Source: Lamellibrachia columna
Taxonomy: Eukaryota; Annelida; Polychaeta; Sabellida; Siboglinidae
Direction of reading: 5' to 3'
Length of the DNA stretch: 64,000 nt
NCBI GenBank assembly: GCA_963662155.1
Contig: OY759264.1
Coordinates: 13,971,634-14,035,633, forward strand
The stretch's first letter is position 1, and each line of letters opens with the position of its first letter. The notes beneath the pieces are model-generated. The model saw nothing but the letters and a program-made list of their open reading frames with translations, ran no database searches and was not told the origin of the DNA. Below are positions 53,741 through 64,000 of the stretch, piece by piece. The position numbers and the translations under genes are program-made.

Positions 53741-56700
53741 ATGATCGCCAAGATATGTGAGTATTGCGAGAACAACTTAGTGCTGGTAATTTGTTGACGT
53801 TTAGGCTGTGGTTTATCGAAAACAAACGACATTTACGACCGAGCAACCGTTATTATGCAGCGTCGCTCGCGTGATCACTCCTCATGAATTGATATTGTAA
53901 ACCGATTTGAAACAACCTATCCCTTTGGTTTTGAAGTGCTATTGAGCGCGGCATTTCAGCGTAATATCAGTTTTTCTTGTTATATTGCATTGTATTATGC
54001 CAATTTAGTGCGGATTTAGAGTTACCTGTTCACAGTTTGTCGTGGTAATAACAATTCGTGATAGTGGCGTACCACATTCTGACTTCATTATCGCAGTCTA
54101 GTTTTTGGGTAGTTCAATCTTCAGATACCCTTCACCTGAGTAAACCATTCGTCATTCCGTTGGTGAATACGTTTACCATGGCAAGGCGTTCACGAGATCA
54201 CGTGATGTTCATATTATAGGCGTCGGAAGCCGTTTAATTTTTTTTTAGGAGTGGGGCGGCGAAGTTGTTGGCTGCGAGCTATGGCCTGGGGTGGAGGTGA
54301 GGGTCACGTGCCCCTAGAAATCCGTGCCTGAATTCTAGCAAACATTGGGGTTTATGGGAGGGGGAGGGGGAGGGGGAGGGGACAAAGTATACACAAGCCC
54401 TCTTATCTAAAATTACGGGCCAGGTCCCCCCTCGGTTCCGACGCCTTTGCAATAACATCCGCAAAGTTGTGTTCGCGTCCGCTTGCAATTTAATCATATT
54501 CATCCCGAAAAATTCAAAATAACATATAACGGGCATAATGTATTTGCTAAACATGGTTCACTAAAACACGCTTAGGCGATCTCGGTGTTTGCACTATCTA
54601 ACATGACTTTACGATAAAACGATCGGACTTAATGTTGTAATTTCGGGTATTACGTTAGTAACGTTTAATTGTATTCTATTTGTTTTCCCAACAGATGTCG
54701 CTCTGGCTATATGCCACGTGATGTGGACCGAATGTAGAGGTATTCCACTGGCCACAACGACAACCGAAAGAGTTGACGAAGGTTACTGGATGGATTCTCT
54801 TTACCAACAGGCCATCGTCGTGAAGTTAAGAGGAAACGAGAGCTTTGTTCATTATGTAAGTATACCTATTAGTTTGAATTGTTCTTTATGTTTACGTCGC
54901 GGCAAAACAAGTACCACCAGACTACTAATACAGGGATCAGCCTACAGTGACATTTCCTATTGGTGACCATGTTAACGTTTTGCACGATTATAAGAAAACG
55001 AGACCGCCAAAATTTCTTAAATGTTTATGAGTTTATTCTACATCACATATTACTAACTCTTTTAAAATGGCTGAACGTGCCATACCCGTCAATGTTTACC
55101 AATTTATGCATGAATTACTACGCACTCGTGCGTTGTGGCGAAAAATTGCCCAAAATCCTTCTGCCTATTAAAATAATCTAAAAATCCACAGTTACACTGT
55201 CAAAAGGGTTCTACCAGCAGACCTGGCAATGTCCCTGCTCAAATGCACTTATGTCAGATGATATGAATTTTTAAAACTTCCTATATCCAAACTTACTATG
55301 CCATACATTTGTCTGTAACACACCAGGACGTCTAACTGAGGCATGATCCCTACTGTCAATCCCTGCAGTCACCACCACCGTCACCACCATAACTACCACA
55401 ACCGTCACCGCCATAACTACAAACACCGTCACCGCCAAAACTACCACAACCGCCTCCTCCACCACCACCACCACCACCACCACAACCATAACTATACAAC
55501 CATGACGTTGTCTTCTCCGGCAGTGCAAACAACCGTTCCTGCGCCAACTCGTGACTAGAATACCGGATATTACGTCATGTGAGGGACTCGCGGCTAAAAT
55601 CCTGCAGCTCAGGGGACGCGCATCTTCTCAGCGAACCGACCAATCAGGGGTATCCTCCACAACGACAGCGACACCTGAGTCGACTAATATCAACGTAAGT
55701 AGGATATTTGTCTGCAGTTACGTTAACACCGAGTGATACCGAAAATAACTGTCAATGCAGTGAATTCCGTTTAATAGAATCACTTGGGGCCAGAGCAATT
55801 TGATTCTATTAAAGTTCCCTCCTTAATTCGATTTTTTTTGCTAATATCATTTCAAGCTAACTTTGCGAAATATCAAATCTTATTAATGTATATTGCAACA
55901 TTCGAGTTCGTTTGTGCAAATGTTGTATGTTTTTGTGTGAATTCGTCAGTCGAACTATTAAATTACTTAATGTTTGGTCAAACAATAATTGAAGTGAAAA
56001 TGGAAAAGCTGAAAATTCACGAATGATACCCTTGGTGAAATTTCGTAACTTTGTCATGTAATCTGAAAGAGGAGGTCACGTCCGTGATCGGCATTGATCC
56101 GCAAAGTGTAAACCATTTTGAATATCCTGTACGTATCAGATCTAACGACTAAAGTAAATTCTTTTGATGAGTTGAACAAAATACACATTTTAATTTTAAT
56201 AATAAACTGCGGATGTTACTAAAACTATTCACACACTACATATTTGGACATCATCGAATTGTTCGTGATAAATAACACAGTTTTACTGCCACAATGTTTT
56301 TTCCAAACGGGATACATCGCGGTACTAACAGAGAAACATTAAAAACTAGCTACAATGATATCCATTCACGTGTCACATATGGATTGTGAATATACAGGAT
56401 ATCGCCAATAAGCCACGTAATGCAAAAAAGGTATTGAAGACGGATGTTTTTACCAAGAAAAATCCGGTGTAATTTTCGCTTTACGCACGCGTCAATGGTT
56501 TACTTGAATGTAGCTTGGCACTGAGTTGAAGACAATTATCAAACTCTTCCTGAATATGTTTTTCAATGTCCCACGCAGCGAGTGGTATTTACACATGTAG
56601 GCCTATGTTTTGACCGGGTGAATCATTATCACCATCTTCAGGTGCCGTGCTTGTTACAGTCATATGTCATCATAATCCTATATTTCCCACGATCACGTGT

Positions 56701-58040
56701 GTCTTTTAACAGTTCCGTTGTGCTCTTTCTTAGCCAGGCCGATAGACCATCAGGGATTTTAATTCTTAGCCGCCGTCTGCTTCTTGTTCCCTAAATCTTT
56801 CCCGTCGTCACTGGATGTTCTAGTTTTTCTTTCTCATCACGTGACGTAGAAATTCAGCTTTTCTTTTCCTGATTCCGAACATGATCTTCCATTTATCGTT
56901 AGCTCTTCTTAGAATGTCTTCATTACCTTTCTTTTCTGACTCTATCGACGATAATCTATATTCTGCTGTAATTGTTTTTTCACACTCTTTTAATAATATG
57001 GGATCTATATAGAATTGCAAAACATGTTTCCTTACTTTAAATGTTAGACTAGTAACTCACAACTGGTAAAACGTACGAGTTGTGTCACATTCAATTGTGA
57101 TTTCAGGGCCTGCGGAAGCTGCTGACTGAGTCGTACCACTACAGACACCTGGTTACAAACATTAAAATCACGGAGACTGCCTATGTGTGCCGTTTGACCA
57201 GACAACTGGGCATACCCTGCAATGAAACAATCACGTGTGGGCATTCGTCCTACAGGCAGGCTGAAGAAGACAGGTACTGCCATTTGATGGCGTACCTGAG
57301 ATACACGGAAACGGCACTGCGACATTTCACGAAGCTGCTAAAATTCACGGTAGGTTATTTCTACCCTTCTTTTTTCCCCGAGGTACCTTGCAGGGTGGGG
57401 TCACTTAATCGATTTCGCGCTATCCACGAGTCGTCGCGATCTTCTTCCATTCTCTCCCACTCTCGGCTGCTCACCTCTACCCTTTCGACATCTCTCATAA
57501 CGCTGTCCCTCCGTCGTAATGTTTGTCTTCCTCTTCTCCTTCTGCCATCCACTTCTGTTTTCCACGCTCTCTTTGTCAACCTCACACATTCTCCGAATAT
57601 GGCCTGCTCTAGAGGGCACGAATTAGCATTAGTAAAATAACAGCGTAGATTTGTCATAAGAAAGTATCCATTCTCACACGCGACAGTAAATGAATGGGAG
57701 AAATTATGTTCTGTTTGTATAAACAGTGTTTATGTTAAAAACAAAAATGGCTGATATATGTCCACTAGCCTTTGTTGATTTGCGTGGCAATCTTGTTAAA
57801 TCGTATTGTTATGTCGACAATTATTTATTATAATTCATCATGTGTATGTTCTGCTTTCAGGTGACGTCATCAGGAACCGCAGTACCCGACAACCATCGCG
57901 CCAATGCGGTCCTACCTTCTGACGTCACACCGACTTTGCCGTTCCTGCGTTTCGACACCGTGTCCGTCCTGTATGACTTGACCAGACACTTTAGTCAAGT
58001 CGTTGACCGTCTGACCGCTGGCCAGAACTTACAACACTAA
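53741..58040 (+). CDS. Putative secreted long-chain helical-cytokine-like protein, right-arm copy (complete, 5 exons)
   Basis: Coding exons: 53741-53756, 54695-54855, 55524-55694, 57107-57349 and 57861-58040, stop TAA at 58038-58040. The start ATG is 52 bp downstream of a TATAAAA box. The first exon carries only five codons plus one base and joins exon 2 across a split Tyr codon, giving a continuous hydrophobic signal peptide. Exon 3 begins at Cys60 after a pyrimidine-rich acceptor (ttgtcttctccggcag). Exon lengths and phases equal the left-arm copy, and all 256 codons are open. I noticed only two substitutions against the left arm (Glu34 for Asp, Ile153 for Met) and no indel in any exon. This contrasts with frame breaks in other right-arm exons, so selection may be keeping this gene. 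Function as for the left-arm copy: inferred secreted helical ligand, not proven by homology search. Confidence 0.82.
55360..55500. repeat. CCACCA minisatellite in intron 2, right arm
   Basis: Mirror of the left-arm tract and one trinucleotide longer. Confidence 0.9.
56640..57020 (-). mobile_element. LINE protein C-terminal remnant in intron 3 (right arm)
   Basis: Mirror copy with the same internal stop (decay predates the arms). Confidence 0.75.
57360..57605 (-). mobile_element. LINE tail in intron 4 (right arm)
   Basis: Mirror copy, identical translation. Antisense to the cytokine-like gene. Confidence 0.7.
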
Positions 58041-59240
58041 GCGAGTCGTGTCCAAAGAAAGGATCAAAGGATAAATATAGAGAAATATGCCGTAAAGCGA
58101 CGCAACATCAGAGAAGGTTTTACCAAAATGGCGCTGGAGGGAATTCCTTGTCGTCAATCAATATAGAGAAATTAGTTTCGGCATTTAATTGCATAGTTCG
58201 TTTTTCTTGAAGGTATTGTTTACTTTCACGGAGTGATCTGGGCTGGCCCCGGAAATTCAAGAATTTAATTAATTTACCAAAAATATACTTTGTACATCTT
58301 GTACAACTTATTGATTAGGTTGTTAGTTAACTATGTTGTAGTCATTATTTACTTTATGTCATTATGCTGCCTCGGCTTATGCGAGGAGTACATTGCTTAA
58401 CTTGTGTTGCCAATTTAGTGTTTATTTTACTTAAAACGGATCAGTCGTGCAATGTGCTCTGATCCGCAACTCAACAAAACTCGCGTTGATTTGGTCGGCG
58501 CAACGGCTGTTGAACGATTCGAACACTGAATCGCAAAAAAAAAAAAAGTGCAATGTGCGCTGACACAATCGCACAAACGCGCGACCCGCAACAAAAGTTT
58601 AGTAATGTACGCCTACGATTAGATGACTTTATAATTTTTGTGCACTGTATTGAGCTGCTGTGAAACGTGTTTTTACACGGTTTATTATTCTAACTTTGAA
58701 ACTTATTTTATACGTGACATAATGTATGCATAACTGATTCTATAGAGCGTTGACCGTTTGCAGCAATGTGGCAGTTCAGAAACCTTTACTCTTTTGTAAC
58801 ATTTACCGATGTTGTCACTATAGAATGGTTGTATAGTAAGATATTTATCAGTGTTACTTTTTAACATCTGTATTATACATATGTACTATATCAAAACATA
58901 TATTACAAAATCCATTAAGCAAGATTTACTTGTGATATTAATATATATTAGTTTATTTACATGTTTATTTAGTACGCATTAATTGACAGATTATTTTATT
59001 TACCAGATTTTTCTATCATACATGTTGTGTGTTTTATTTACTATCATTGTTGGCTTTAATCGAGATTCATTGGTGATATTCCTACATACTAATTTATTTA
59101 CAGGTTGATTTACTACGCATGTGACATGTTACCGATTGTGAAATTGAATATTTTGTATTATTGTGTAATATTATTTACATAACCTTTGTATGTTGTCACC
59201 TGGAATTTTTGTCTTACATAATAAATACTTTATTTACAAT
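58041..59240 (+). promoter_or_regulatory. ATTTA-rich 3' flank / possible 3' UTR of right-arm cytokine-like gene
   Basis: About a dozen ATTTA pentamers, many as TTATTTAC, occur between 58183 and 59237 on the sense strand, with an AATAAA near 59219. Known: AU-rich elements destabilise many vertebrate cytokine mRNAs. The region is AT-rich and built partly of a degenerate repeat of roughly 120 bp, so the cluster may be compositional. The left-arm mirror is 22890-24088. Confidence 0.35.
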
Positions 59241-59789
59241 GCCGACTGCGATGTGCTATAACTGAGAAATACATGTGTGGAATTACGGGTCGTTTAAACA
59301 CGCTGTTTCCTATTTGTTAACTAAACGTGTTACAGTAGCTATAAGACATTTAGACCAGTATCTAGGCCATTTAAAATTTACATGTCTAGGCAAATAAAAG
59401 TTACGCCTTGGTCATACATATCTAGGCAAACAAAAGAAAATTGGGATTTAGACAATTCCAATATGGTAAGTTTTTATTCTATCTGGATTCTTTTCCTGTC
59501 CCGGTTTGATAGCACGACAAATATTGTTTACCAAGTTCACGACAAGCCTTACTCCAGCACTGAGTGCACTGGTGCTGCACAGACAACGACAATGTATGAG
59601 ATATGAATAACTATTTGACCATAGAAATAGAGGACAGGTTTTTCTCGTTGCGACTGAAGGCAGTACCAGTATTTGGCCTGTTGCAACCAAACTATTTCTT
59701 TCTTACAAATCAGACATTTCGTTCCGATACACAGAAGAGACACCGGAGATGGAAACGAAAAGGAATCCTTCTGTATTCATGTTGCCATT

Positions 59790-60140
59790 ATCAGCGCCAC
59801 AGTCACCGTCACTGTCTCCGTCACCGTTACCGCCACATTCACCGTCACTGTCTCCATCACCGTCACCGTCACCGTCACCGTCACTGTCACCGTCATTGTC
59901 ACCTTCACAGTTACTGTCAAAATCACAATCACAATCACCGTCAACGTCACCGTCACTGTCACAGTTACGTCACACTCACAGTTGCCGCCGTCGTCGTTAT
60001 CATCATCATCATAGTTATATTCATAGGCATAATCATCATCATCATTATGATCATCATCATCATTATCATCATTACAGTTATCCTCATCATTGTCATCGTC
60101 ACCATCGTCAATATCATCACCATCACCATCATCGATGTTA
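59790..60140. repeat. ATCATC / CGTCAC low-complexity tract (right arm)
   Basis: Mirror of 22.0-22.34 kb; very similar in length. Confidence 0.95.
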
Positions 60141-60224
60141 TCATCGAGGTGAATTGCAAATGATCACCGGGCGTAATCGTGTCTTCATGTTAGAACGACT
60201 GTTGCTATTTAATCAACTTCACGA

Positions 60225-60485
60225 GTGAAGTGTTTGTACAGAAATAAATCACGAATCTACTCAATAAAACGCGTGAAGAGTTTTCGATGTAAATGTGAAG
60301 GGTCGCCCGAAACAACTCGCGTCCGCGTAGGCCAACCCTTCATTGGGCCTAAATCGCACACACCTGTCATAGATTTGTCACAGTCACCACATTTGAAGTC
60401 ATTTGACAAGAATAGACACGCCTACTCTAACGTTAAAGACGGAGCGTCGGCCGAGTCGTCACGCATGAGTGGGTCCTGCATATAG
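60225..60485 (+). CDS. Hypothetical 86-residue ORF, right arm
   Basis: Mirror copy of the left-arm ORF with the same sequence. Not recognised. Confidence 0.15.
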   Translation: MKCLYRNKSRIYSIKRVKSFRCKCEGSPETTRVRVGQPFIGPKSHTPVIDLSQSPHLKSFDKNRHAYSNVKDGASAESSRMSGSCI

Positions 60486-61199
60486 GAGACATTTAACCCC
60501 ACTGCTCTGTCATCTGTCATCAGATGTTTTATGTGGCTGCCTAATAAGATCCGGCATGGCATACAAAGTGAAAGTTAAATTCAGTAGAAAAATTAATTAT
60601 GTGGAAAAGAGACTATTTGTGATGTACGTCAGGCTCGTTTTGATGTTTTTGAGACCTTCCCTCCCATTGTGATGCTTCGTAACGCTGGTATGTACAAAGA
60701 AAGTCCCCTGCCTGTTATGCATGTTTATATTCACTGCATGTATGTGGTGTTTTGTAGTGCATCGGTAGAGTATAGCTAAAGATAAGACATCATCAAGATT
60801 CCATCTTTATGTACGTATGGCAGGTGTAATCATGTTTGCAGTGAAGTCGTTGAAATTGAGTTGAAATATCCCCCAAAACTGGCATAAGAATTAACGCTGT
60901 CAGTCTGACATCGACGGCTAGACGAACCAAAACGTATAATTTGTAAGCGTTACGTAATGATCACCAACACACCACAGCATTGTGGACGTGGCGTACTTTA
61001 CGGGTGCCCCCTAATTAAATATTACTTGGTTCAATTTGTGCAATTAACTTTTACAAAGACAGCTATTAGTTTCACTAGCTGGTCAATATAGGTAGCACCA
61101 TCGTTCGCCTCTGTCTGTGAATGAAAACATTATTCTGTTTGCTGTCTCTTATTTATTAAGTTAAGTAAGATTATTCAGTATTTACGTTAACTCTTTCTC

Positions 61200-61560
61200 A
61201 TCACCTCCCCCCCTCCCTCCCTCCCTCCCTCCCTACCTCCCTCCCTCACTCCCTCCTCTCTCTCTCTCCCTCTTTCTCTCCTCCCTTCCTCCCTCCCTCC
61301 CGCCCTCCTTCTCTATCTCTCTCTCCCTCCCTCCCTTAGTTACATTGACTTTCAAAACGTCCTTTCGGCTGATTGAAACGCCCATATTTAGTAGGTTGCT
61401 AGGTGGTGCCATCGGTCGCCTGTTTCTGTGAATGAAAAAATTGTTATGTCTGCGATCTCTTATTTATTAAGTATTCATGTTCCCTGTTTCTCACCGCTTG
61501 TCTCCCTGTCCTTCACTGCCATCACCCTCCCTCCCTGCCTCCCTCTACCACCTCCTTCCT
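61200..61560. repeat. (TCCC/TCTC)n tracts (right arm)
   Basis: Mirror of 20.58-20.94 kb. Confidence 0.85.
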
Positions 61561-61974
61561 CCGTGTCTCCTTCCTAGGTCTCGTTGATTTACAGTAAACT
61601 TTTCTTGTTAAAAAAGACCGATATTTACTTTGTCAAATACTATTTCTCAAACGACCATGTTCACTCACTTGACACGCAATGGTTGTAATACAATGTCACA
61701 CATATACTTTCAGTCTGACTGAGCTCCAGCAGAGATGCCATCTCAAGTCCGCCGCAGTACTTCACGACCAAACAACGTACAACTTCTACTAATATCATGC
61801 AGCTGATTATAAAATACCGCTACTAACTTCTGCATTCTAACCAATATTATTACTCAGCGAAAACAGTTCCAGTGATATTTCGAAATTATTAATGTCTATG
61901 TTGTCAACATGTGTGTTACGTCGTATTAAAGTTTTTGCTTACTAACTATAGTTCGTGTTTCTTCCGAGTCATTC

Positions 61975-62070
61975 ACCTTTGTACTTGATGCAGCACGTAG
62001 TATGGAGAATACAAACCAAGGGCTTTGTACTTGATGCAGCACGTAGTATGGAGAATACAAACCAAGGGAG
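61975..62070. repeat. 46-bp minisatellite, 2 copies (right arm)
   Basis: The same unit as left-arm 19.79-20.16 kb, six copies fewer. Confidence 0.95.
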
Positions 62071-62749
62071 TTGGTCACTCACAGACAACATACTGTATAA
62101 TTTACAAAAGACCAACTGACCAAGATACGTTGTTAATTTAGATCCATTATAGTACTTGTAATAAAACAATATTTAGTAACTTAAGTTGGATAGTGTAACT
62201 CGGGCAACGCAAACAAAGAAAAACTGACGTAAGAACATAAAGCCACACATTGTAAACCTCCCGCGTTGCGCGCGGTAATCCTACATTATAACATGAAATT
62301 CCGCATCCTGGTTTGAGTTTGACTATCCAATTTTTTTAAACGTCCTAACATATGTAATTGTGGACAAACGTAAGAAACTTAGTTGGAAATCCCTTGGTAA
62401 CTAAAATAGCCCAGTGTTTTTCGTAAGTCGATATGGTTGCTGTGGCAATTTGTATGATCAAAAGGGGCGTTTGTATGTCGATAGAATAGCATGGGACTGG
62501 GGTCAGTAAATTAGTGTCTTTCCGAAATAAAACTGATATGTTGTTCAAGGCTACATTGGAGAACGCACAGGAAGACTATTGAATCAATAACATGCTATTT
62601 GCGGGATATATGGATGTATTCCCCGTATCGTATCCAGTAATCCAGTAATATTCGTGATTCGAGTTTTCGAAGAGCATATATAATGGATTGGGAGCCTAGA
62701 GCTTTTATTTAAGTAAACGACGCCAAAAGGTTTGACTACATGGACTGAA

Positions 62750-63120
62750 GCGACCACTCCCTGACATCCCAAAAATGCGTTGCTGCCGGGTCTAGGCTGG
62801 GGGTTGCCCCTGAAACCACCCGTCAAAAGGGACAAAAAAGTACATTCATTTAAAAAAAAACTGAATGAACTATGTGTTCACATGCGGTACCCTGGCTATG
62901 GAATGACTAATGCCAGCAATTTTAAGTGAGGGGTTCCCCCTGCCAGCAACCCCCGAAGGGTGAGAAAAAACACATTTATTTATGGGAATTGCCAAGGCTA
63001 AAAACAGCGTCACATCTTTCCTTGGGGTACCCTGCGTACGGAATGACCAGTGCCAGCAATTTTAGGTGGGGGCTTCCCCTGCCCAAAAGGTCAGAAAGGG
63101 ACATTCATTTAATGGAATGA
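62750..63120. repeat. Degenerate ~120-130 bp tandem repeat, right arm
   Basis: Reverse-complement units matching 15.4-15.78 kb. Confidence 0.7.
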
Positions 63121-63700
63121 TGCGATGGTTAAAAACAATGATTGACGGCGGCATCCTCGTACATGAACACGTGCTGCAAGTCAATAGTAAGTCAACACGT
63201 GCAGTCATGGCCGGGGATCGTTTGGTGAAGATGTGTCCCAGTCGTGGTGAACAAATCCCCTTGGTACTCGATAAATTCCTTTCACCATTGATCAGAATCG
63301 GAGCGAAAGCTGCGTCGATCAGGGTATCATCACACATTTATTATCACTGGACTTGACCAGGCCCAGCGGTGGAGTGGGACGCAACTCCTAAAACATAGAG
63401 CATTCAGGAAAGAATCTACCCGTTTCCTCGTGGAGGAATGGAATAAGACGCAGTACTGACCAATCATAGGACAGCATATACATCACATGGTGGTAAATGC
63501 GATGAAGACCAACAAAGGTGAACTGCTGCAAACAGAAGTACCCAATTACCTTGAAGGTCGACTCGATGAGGCCGACACCCTCACCCGTCACCCTCACCCG
63601 ACACCCTGATTGCCTTCTATGCAAACAGCGTTTAATCCGGAAATGTTCTTGTGGTGTCCACTGACGTCCTCGCAATTCTTCTGATCGACGTTCCAACTGT
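63110..63700 (+). pseudogene. Degenerate EADT-motif family fragment, right arm
   Basis: Mirror copy of the left-arm fragment with the same frame breaks, so decay predates the arms. At 63207-63333 the frame around VMAGDRLVKMCPSRGEQIP is open. Confidence 0.35.
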
Positions 63701-63706
63701 CACCTC

Positions 63707-63915
63707 GAATGGCACTCCCGTCTGCACGGCAGACGGGAGTTCTACGTGACGAACCTCAACCCGTTGTATCAAAAACTGATGTCCCGTATCACGCTACACC
63801 CTGACAACCCGAAGTGTACCAAGGCATTCATGACATTTTGGCTGGGCTGTCGAACATTTCATCCCGTGCCGTTGCTCGCACCATGGACGGCACTAGTCTC
63901 CCTAACCAGCTTTAA
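63707..63915 (+). pseudogene. Right-arm remnant of the 14.5 kb terminal exon
   Basis: About 104 bp, including the splice acceptor and the first third of the exon, is missing. The deletion ends lie at short CTC repeats (tcacctc/actactc). One further base is lost within GCATATCATG, which shifts the frame. The remaining sequence matches the left arm closely. Confidence 0.55.
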
Positions 63916-64000
63916 GTTTTCCGCATCATGGCGCCTCTGCGCGATGTCATTCGTGTGAAGCTTTATTTAGCTCTAAATAATGCTATGCATTTGCTTTGAA

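Overview
The window is eukaryotic, almost certainly animal, DNA. Coding exons are short and bounded by canonical GT/AG splice sites, there are long microsatellites and minisatellites, and there are decayed 3' ends of several non-LTR retrotransposons of kinds common in invertebrate genomes. There are no bacterial operons, rRNA genes or CRISPR arrays. I cannot name the species; a marine invertebrate or basal chordate would fit.

Layout. The dominant feature is a giant imperfect inverted repeat. The left arm (about 14.43-40.58 kb) is the reverse complement of the right arm (about 43.11-64.0 kb, still continuing at the window edge). The arms flank a 2.5 kb spacer of (AT)n hairpins and a LINE remnant. 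They are near-identical but differ by substitutions, short indels, minisatellite copy number, a 3.3 kb block present only on the left (about 16.39-19.70 kb) and a 1.5 kb deletion on the right (near 52.39 kb). The first 11.8 kb (block A) is an older, more diverged copy of the same material. Positions 1-4.8 kb match the left arm and 5.7-11.8 kb match the right arm, so block A is itself a small head-to-head structure. Positions 11.8-14.4 kb are mostly simple repeats.

Genes. The best gene is a five-exon gene found three times: complete on the minus strand in the left arm (24.09-28.41 kb), complete on the plus strand in the right arm (53.74-58.04 kb), and as exons 1-3 at the left window edge (block A, minus strand). 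It encodes a 256-residue secreted protein: signal peptide, two N-glycosylation sequons, six cysteines beyond the signal region and several amphipathic helical stretches. Its intron phases (1-0-0-0) are those of the vertebrate IL-6 and G-CSF genes, so I infer a long-chain helical-cytokine-like ligand. All three copies keep intact frames, TATA boxes and splice sites. Other exons (a two-exon 3' gene end at 36.29-39.31 kb and a last exon at 14.52-14.79 kb) are open on the left arm but frameshifted or deleted on the right. A 131-codon ORF (49.81-50.21 kb) shows the reverse. A 54-60 codon exon-like module occurs three times per duplicon, nine times in all.

Caveat. A palindrome this large, with arms as similar as two alleles and (AT)n at its centre, can be an assembly fold-back of two haplotypes. 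Long-read evidence across 40.4-43.3 kb is needed before it is treated as real chromosome structure.
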